From: Bifidobacterium breve
Lineage (GTDB): Bacteria; Actinomycetota; Actinomycetes; Mycobacteriales; Mycobacteriaceae
Direction: 5' to 3'
DNA: 11,107 nt
NCBI GenBank assembly: GCA_945882475.1
Contig: CAMCWJ010000060.1
Coordinates: 1 to 11,107 of the forward strand
Positions 7,453 through 11,107 of this stretch are shown piece by piece. A program made the translations under genes and the position numbers. How positions within the stretch are numbered: position 1 is the stretch's first letter; each line of letters begins with the position of its first letter. Under the pieces are notes generated by a model. That model had not been told where the DNA came from and searched no databases. It was given only the letters and a program-made list of their open reading frames with translations.

Positions 7453-8238
7453 GTGGCCCTGACGCCGAAGTCCGCCCGAGTGGCGGATGCGGTCACGCTG
7501 CACCGCGCCGCCGGGCGGCGTCGTTCCGGGCGCTTCCTGGCCGAGGGGCCCAACCTGGTCGAGGCCGCCGCCGCACGCGGTCTACTTGACGAGGTCTTCG
7601 TCACCGCCGAGGCGCTGGAACGCCACGTTGAACTCCTGCGCGGTCTGCCGGTGACCCTGGTGTCCGACGCCGCTGCAAAAGCCCTGTCCGACACGGTCAC
7701 TCCGTCGGGGCTTGTCTCGGTGTGCCGGGTGCCGGTTTCGGACCCGGCCGCGATTCTGGCCACTCGACCCGGTCTGCTCGCCGTCGCGGTGGACCTGTCC
7801 GAACCGGGCAATGCCGGCACGCTGATCCGGACCGCGTACGCGATGGGGGCGGCAGCGGTGATCTTCGCGGGCCACAGCGTGGACCCGTACAACGGGAAAT
7901 GCCTGCGGTCCTCGGCGGGCAGCATCTTCGCTATACCGGTGCTCGTCGAACCCGACACCACCGGTCTGCTGGCCCGGTTGCGGTCGGGCGGATTGCAGAT
8001 CCTGGCCACCACGGTGGACGGTGAACTCGGCCTCCAGCAGGCCCGTGTCACGCTGGACCGCCCGACCGCGTGGCTGTTCGGCCCGGAATCCCAGGGCCTG
8101 GCGCCTGATGTCGCCGCCCTGGCCGACCACCGGGTCGCCATCGAGATGGCCGGTGCGGCGGAAAGCCTGAACGTCGCCGCCGCCGCGGCGATCTGCCTTT
8201 ACCAGAGCGCTAGCGCGCGTCGCGGGCCCCTAAGCTGA
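7453..8238 (+). CDS. tsnR: SpoU/TrmH-family RNA 2'-O-methyltransferase TsnR
   Basis: Predicted 261 aa from GTG 7453. SpoU-family enzymes methylate ribose 2'-OH groups in rRNA or tRNA using S-adenosylmethionine bound in a trefoil knot. The N-terminal ~90 residues are the RNA-binding L30e-like domain (HRAAGRRRSGRFLAEGPNLV). The three SpoU motifs are intact: DLSEPGNAGTLIRTA (114-128, N120 and R126), AWLFGPESQGL (206-216) and AESLNVAAAAAICLY (236-250). It is named tsnR in mycobacteria by similarity to thiostrepton-resistance methylases, but similarity to general 23S rRNA methyltransferases is equally good and the target site is unknown. It follows rplT by 35 bp with a strong hairpin in the gap and a poor Shine-Dalgarno, suggesting lower expression than the ribosomal proteins. 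Confidence 0.93.
   Translation: MALTPKSARVADAVTLHRAAGRRRSGRFLAEGPNLVEAAAARGLLDEVFVTAEALERHVELLRGLPVTLVSDAAAKALSDTVTPSGLVSVCRVPVSDPAAILATRPGLLAVAVDLSEPGNAGTLIRTAYAMGAAAVIFAGHSVDPYNGKCLRSSAGSIFAIPVLVEPDTTGLLARLRSGGLQILATTVDGELGLQQARVTLDRPTAWLFGPESQGLAPDVAALADHRVAIEMAGAAESLNVAAAAAICLYQSASARRGPLS
8231..8236 (+). promoter_or_regulatory. Candidate -10 for leaderless adenylate cyclase transcript
   Basis: TAAGCT fits the mycobacterial TANNNT -10 pattern and lies six bases before GTG 8243, the spacing expected if transcription starts at the G of the start codon. The gene has no visible Shine-Dalgarno, and leaderless GTG or ATG starts are common in mycobacteria. Similarity only; no -35 is evident. Confidence 0.4.
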
Positions 8239-8242
8239 CCCG

Positions 8243-9124
8243 GTGGACGCCGACCCGGTCGAGTTCGACCCGGAGCAACCCCGGGGGATCGGTGGGTGGC
8301 TGACCAACACCAACCGCAACCCCGACATCGTCGCGCTGATCCGCCGTGCCCGGCGCGCGCTGCCCGGCGATCCTGAGTTCGGCGACCCGTTGTCCGCGGC
8401 GGGCGAGGGCGGTGCCCGGGCCGCCGCGCGCGCTGCCGACCGGCTGATGCCGGATCGCGACGCGGCCACCCGGGAGGTGAGCCTGGCCACCCTGCAGGTG
8501 TGGCAGGCGCTCACCGAGAAGGTGTCCGGCCGGCCCGCCAACGACGAGGTGACGCTGGTGTTCACCGATCTGGTCGGCTTCTCCGACTGGTCGCTGCTCG
8601 CCGGTGACGATGCCACCCTGCAACTTCTGCGCCGGGTCGCCCAGGCCGCCGAACCGCCGCTGCTCGACGCCGGCGGTCACATCGTCAAGCGGATGGGCGA
8701 CGGCATGATGGCGGTGTTCGCCGATCCGCTGACCGCGGTGCGGGCCACGATCATCGCCCGCGAGGCAGTGAAAACCGTTGTGGTGGAGGGCTATACGCCC
8801 CGAATTCGGGCCGGCATCCATACCGGACGGCCGCAGCGCATCGGTGCGGACTGGCTGGGCGTGGACGTCAACATCGCGGCCCGGGTGATGGAACGGGCTA
8901 CCCGCGGTGGGTTGATGGTCTCGGAACCGACGTTGGCGAAGATCTCCGAGGCTGATCTGGCGTCGCTCGGGGTGAGCGTCAAGCGGGTGCGCCGTCCACT
9001 GTTCGCGCCACGGCAGTCGGGTGTTCCGGCCGACCTGGAGGTCTACCGGCTCAAGACCCGACCGCAGGACGCCGCCGGGGACGGGGCCGACGAAGACGAC
9101 GCCGGCACCGAATCCGAGGCTTGA
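8243..9124 (+). CDS. Class III adenylate cyclase (Rv1647-like)
   Basis: Predicted 293 aa from GTG 8243, four bp after the tsnR stop. It converts ATP to cAMP and should work as a homodimer. The catalytic domain spans ~100-235 and has the full set of canonical residues. Metal-binding aspartates are D109 (VFTDLVGFSDW) and D153 (KRMGDGMMAVF). The adenine-selecting pair is K149 and D208 (WLGVDVNIAARV). The transition-state residues are N210 and R214. The Lys/Asp pair argues for ATP over GTP. Residues 1-99 are helical and contain no membrane segment, so the protein is cytosolic. Residues ~275-293 are an acidic tail (DGADEDDAGTESEA). M. tuberculosis has the orthologue Rv1647 in the same neighbourhood, but with other genes between it and tsnR (from memory). 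The start is slightly uncertain because no Shine-Dalgarno is present. Confidence 0.93.
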   Translation: MDADPVEFDPEQPRGIGGWLTNTNRNPDIVALIRRARRALPGDPEFGDPLSAAGEGGARAAARAADRLMPDRDAATREVSLATLQVWQALTEKVSGRPANDEVTLVFTDLVGFSDWSLLAGDDATLQLLRRVAQAAEPPLLDAGGHIVKRMGDGMMAVFADPLTAVRATIIAREAVKTVVVEGYTPRIRAGIHTGRPQRIGADWLGVDVNIAARVMERATRGGLMVSEPTLAKISEADLASLGVSVKRVRRPLFAPRQSGVPADLEVYRLKTRPQDAAGDGADEDDAGTESEA

Positions 9125-9137
9125 GCGCACCGGCTCA
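9122..9137. terminator. Hairpin shared by two converging stop codons
   Basis: Inverted repeat TGAGC (9122-9126) and GCTCA (9133-9137) with loop GCACCG. The 5' arm contains the cyclase TGA and the 3' arm contains the complement of the GltB-like TGA. No T tract follows on either strand, so it would be a weak bidirectional terminator at best. Confidence 0.35.
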
Positions 9138-10715
9138 GACGAACTCCTCGGCGCTGGCCTCGATCCAGTCCGACAGCCAGTCCTCCGGCGGGGTGTCGAG
9201 CAACTCTCCGGGCATCAGCCACTCGTAGATCTCGGCGTAGGTGCGGGTCCGGTAGGAGTCGATGCGGCGGTTGAGCATCGAGGGCGCCAACTCGTCGAAG
9301 CCCTCCAGGCCCATCGAGGCCACCATCTGTGCCGCGCTGGCCACCGTGCCGTGCTGGAAGTTCGCCACCCGCTCGATCTTGTCCGGCACATGCAATGCGC
9401 GGGCCAGGCCCGGGTCCTGGGTGGCCACCCCGGTGGGGCAGGCGTTGGTGTGGCACTTCATCGCCTGGATGCAGCCGACCGCGAACATCATCGCCCGCGC
9501 CGACAGGGTGAAGTCCGCACCCTGGATGACGCGGGACACGATGTCGAACCCGGTGACGATCTTGCCGGAGGCGCCGATCTTGATGTGTTGGCGAAGCCCG
9601 GTGCCGACCAGGCAGTTCTGTACCAGAATCAGTCCCTCGGTCAGCGGCATTCCGACGTGGTCCTCGAACTCCTGGGGCGCGGCACCGGTGCCGCCCTCGG
9701 AGCCGTCGACGATGATGAAGTCCGGCGTGATGCCGGTGTGCACCATCGCCTTGCACATCGACAGGAACTCGGTGCGGGCGCCGATGCAGAGCTTGAAGCC
9801 GACCGGCTTGCCACCGGACAGGCTGCGCAGCGTCGCGATGAAGTGCATCAACTCCAACGGCGTGGTGAATGCGGTGTGCGCGGGGGGAGACACCACCGTC
9901 CGGCCCACCGGCACGCCCCGGGTCTCGGCGATCTCGGGGGTGACCTTCGGCCCGGGCAGCACCCCACCGAGTCCGGGCTTGGCGCCCTGGGACAGCTTGA
10001 TCGAGATCGCCTTCACCGTAGGAAGTTTCGCCTTCTCCTGGAACTTCTCGGCGTCGAAGTGGCCCTCGGGCGTGCGGCAGCCGAAGTAGCCCGAGCCGAT
10101 CTCCCAGATCAGATCGCCACCGTGCTTGAGGTGGTACGGGCTGATCGCGCCCTCTCCGGTGTCGTGGGCGAAACCGCCCTTGGCCGCGCCGCCGTTCAGT
10201 GCCTCGATCGCGTTGCCGGACAGTGCTCCGAAGCTCATCGCCGAGACGTTGAGTAGGGCGATGTCGTAGGGCTGGGTGCAGTCCGGACCGCCGAGTCGCA
10301 CCTTCGGTGCCAGATCGGTGGCCATCTTCGCGCGCAGCGAGTGCCGCAGGAACTCAAATCCGATCGCATGGACGTTGAGTTCGGTGCCGAACGGTTCATC
10401 GCCCTTGATGCCCTTGGCGCGCCGGTAGACCGCGTCGCGGCTCTCCCGGTTGAACGGCGCACCGTCGGTGTTGGATTCGATGAAGTACTGGTAGATCTCC
10501 GGGCGGATCAACTCCGCTATGAACCGGGCATGGCCGAGGATCGGATAGGCCCGCAGGATCGAGTGCCGGGTCTGCAGCAGGTCCCAGGTGCCCAGGCCGG
10601 CGAGTGCCGCCAGCACCACGGCGAGAGCCAACCACCCGATACCGATCTTGAGTGCCAGCACGGCGACCGCGATCGCGGCCGCCCAGACCGTCGCAACGAA
10701 AAAGACACTGGTCAT
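9135..10715 (-). CDS. FMN-binding glutamate synthase-like membrane flavoprotein
   Basis: Predicted 526 aa. ATG 10715 is set by a strong GGAGGAAGG just upstream; an in-frame ATG 23 codons earlier is less likely. Residues ~3-22 and ~25-42 are hydrophobic and probably anchor the protein. The rest matches the central FMN / [3Fe-4S] domain of glutamate synthase large subunit: KLSQGAKPGLGG (~240-251), FIIVDGSEGGTGAAPQEF (~333-350), KIGASGKIVTGFD and three cluster cysteines C415, C421 and C426 in CIQAMKCHTNACPTGVATQD. The N-terminal glutamine amidotransferase domain and C-terminal GltB beta-helix are absent, and no gltD or amidotransferase gene is visible nearby. It is therefore probably an oxidoreductase of the archaeal-type GltB / MgsC-like group, with electron donor and substrate unknown. 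It converges on the cyclase gene and diverges from pheS across 155 bp. Confidence 0.92.
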   Translation of the reverse strand: MTSVFFVATVWAAAIAVAVLALKIGIGWLALAVVLAALAGLGTWDLLQTRHSILRAYPILGHARFIAELIRPEIYQYFIESNTDGAPFNRESRDAVYRRAKGIKGDEPFGTELNVHAIGFEFLRHSLRAKMATDLAPKVRLGGPDCTQPYDIALLNVSAMSFGALSGNAIEALNGGAAKGGFAHDTGEGAISPYHLKHGGDLIWEIGSGYFGCRTPEGHFDAEKFQEKAKLPTVKAISIKLSQGAKPGLGGVLPGPKVTPEIAETRGVPVGRTVVSPPAHTAFTTPLELMHFIATLRSLSGGKPVGFKLCIGARTEFLSMCKAMVHTGITPDFIIVDGSEGGTGAAPQEFEDHVGMPLTEGLILVQNCLVGTGLRQHIKIGASGKIVTGFDIVSRVIQGADFTLSARAMMFAVGCIQAMKCHTNACPTGVATQDPGLARALHVPDKIERVANFQHGTVASAAQMVASMGLEGFDELAPSMLNRRIDSYRTRTYAEIYEWLMPGELLDTPPEDWLSDWIEASAEEFV

Positions 10716-10719
10716 CTGT

Positions 10720-10728
10720 CCTTCCTCC
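10720..10728 (-). promoter_or_regulatory. Shine-Dalgarno of the glutamate synthase-like gene
   Basis: On the minus strand GGAGGAAGG precedes ATG 10715 by four bases (eight from the GGAGG core). It is the strongest ribosome binding site on this strand and decides the start over the upstream in-frame ATG at 10784. Confidence 0.8.
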
Positions 10729-10796
10729 GCAGCGCCGGGGCCGCCGCTGTTGCCTGGCCGGGCGAATTGCCCACGAGGCGTCATTCTGGCATCACC

Positions 10797-10802
10797 TATG
10801 AT
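10797..10802 (+). promoter_or_regulatory. Candidate -10 box for pheS
   Basis: TATGAT matches the sigma-A -10 consensus at five of six positions. Transcription would begin near 10809 and give a leader of about 60 nt. No clear -35 is present at 16-18 bp (the TTGCCC at 10767 is 24 bp away). No T-box or Phe-rich leader peptide is visible. Confidence 0.45.
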
Positions 10803-10870
10803 CTGCTGGTCAGCACTTGCGTCACGTCGTGCCGCGAAGGTCCCTCACCAGCCAAGGAGAGTCTCGTCGC

Positions 10871-11107
10871 GTGGGTGAGCAACCCGGACTGTCGCCCGAT
10901 GCGCTGAGCACCGCCGTGGATGCGGCGCTCGACGCTTTCACCGCCGCCGGTGATCTCGACGCGCTCGCCCGGGCCAAGACCGAGCATCTCGGTGACCGGT
11001 CCGCGCTCGCCCTGGCCCGGCAGGCTCTGGCCGGCTTGCCCACCGGCGAACGCGCCGAGGCCGGCAAGGCGGTCAACCTCGCCCGAGCCCGAGCCCAGGC
11101 GGACTAC
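10871..11107 (+). CDS. pheS: Phenylalanyl-tRNA synthetase alpha subunit, N-terminal part
   Basis: The first 79 codons are present; the gene continues beyond the window. GTG 10871 is chosen because AAGGAGA (10854-10860) precedes it by ten bases and the sequence after it, GEQPGLSPDALSTAVDAAL, then LDALARAKTEHLGDRSALAL, matches the mycobacterial PheS N-terminus. This part is the helical coiled-coil region that contacts tRNA-Phe; the class II catalytic core would follow outside the window. PheS pairs with PheT (normally the next gene) as an alpha2-beta2 enzyme that charges tRNA-Phe. It is transcribed divergently from the glutamate synthase-like gene, with its own candidate promoter at 10797. Confidence 0.93.
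   Translation, partial: MGEQPGLSPDALSTAVDAALDAFTAAGDLDALARAKTEHLGDRSALALARQALAGLPTGERAEAGKAVNLARARAQADY

Noticed and set aside
10716..10784. 23-residue N-terminal extension of the glutamate synthase-like protein
   Set aside because: The strong GGAGGAAGG site supports ATG 10715, and the extension is Gly/Pro-rich with no similarity to the membrane anchor.
10803..10870. T-box or other tRNA-sensing leader before pheS
   Set aside because: The leader is only about 60 nt and has no specifier loop, T-box sequence or terminator hairpin.
10798..10878. 26-codon frame before pheS, overlapping its start
   Set aside because: Its ATG lies within the likely -10 box, so it would not be in the transcript. 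It contains no Phe codons, so it is not a Phe attenuator peptide.

Overview
The window is GC-rich actinobacterial chromosome, almost certainly from a Mycobacterium/Mycolicibacterium-type organism. The clearest evidence is LysX, a membrane lysyl-phosphatidylglycerol synthase fused to a lysyl-tRNA synthetase. It sits divergent from infC-rpmI-rplT-tsnR, followed by a class III adenylate cyclase and pheS. As I remember it, this is the order of the M. tuberculosis Rv1639c-Rv1649 region. No PE gene is seen between tsnR and the cyclase, and a GltB-like gene precedes pheS; both differ from my memory of M. tuberculosis. The gene names come from recognising the proteins by eye, without database searches.

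Layout. (1) 1-237: the 3' end of a DUF222/13E12-type HNH endonuclease on the plus strand, meeting the next gene tail to tail in a shared CTAG. (2) 5801-234, minus strand: a tightly packed set of DUF1844 protein, lysX, a membrane-anchored alpha/beta-hydrolase, and a small Pro/Ala-rich protein (gaps 45, 11 and 22 bp). (3) 5802-6085: divergent control region and infC leader, with an intrinsic terminator-like hairpin whose 3' arm can also pair with the infC Shine-Dalgarno. (4) 6086-9124, plus strand: infC (AUC start), rpmI, rplT, tsnR and adenylate cyclase. (5) 10715-9135, minus strand: a glutamate-synthase-like flavoprotein with two N-terminal membrane segments. (6) 10871 to the end: the 5' part of pheS.

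How the genes work together. The plus-strand block is translation machinery: initiation factor, two 50S proteins, an rRNA methyltransferase and the Phe-tRNA synthetase, with a cAMP enzyme inserted. The minus-strand block looks like membrane-lipid modification. LysX makes Lys-tRNA and transfers lysine to phosphatidylglycerol. The hydrolase just downstream has a predicted extracytoplasmic Ser-His active site and could act on the same lipid or another envelope ester (inference).

The most unusual sequence features are three in-frame tandem repeats with 15- or 30-bp periods, in the small Pro-rich gene, in lysX and at the end of infC. The infC array runs through its own stop codon, so successive units end CAG, CAG, CAG, CAG, TAG, TAG, TAG. 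No tRNA, rRNA, CRISPR array, IS element or complete mobile element was found. No gene-free stretch exceeds 300 bp; the longest is 5802-6085. I see no clear new defence or biosynthetic system; the candidates worth checking are regulatory (infC leader), evolutionary (coding repeats) and a possible lipid synthase-hydrolase pair.
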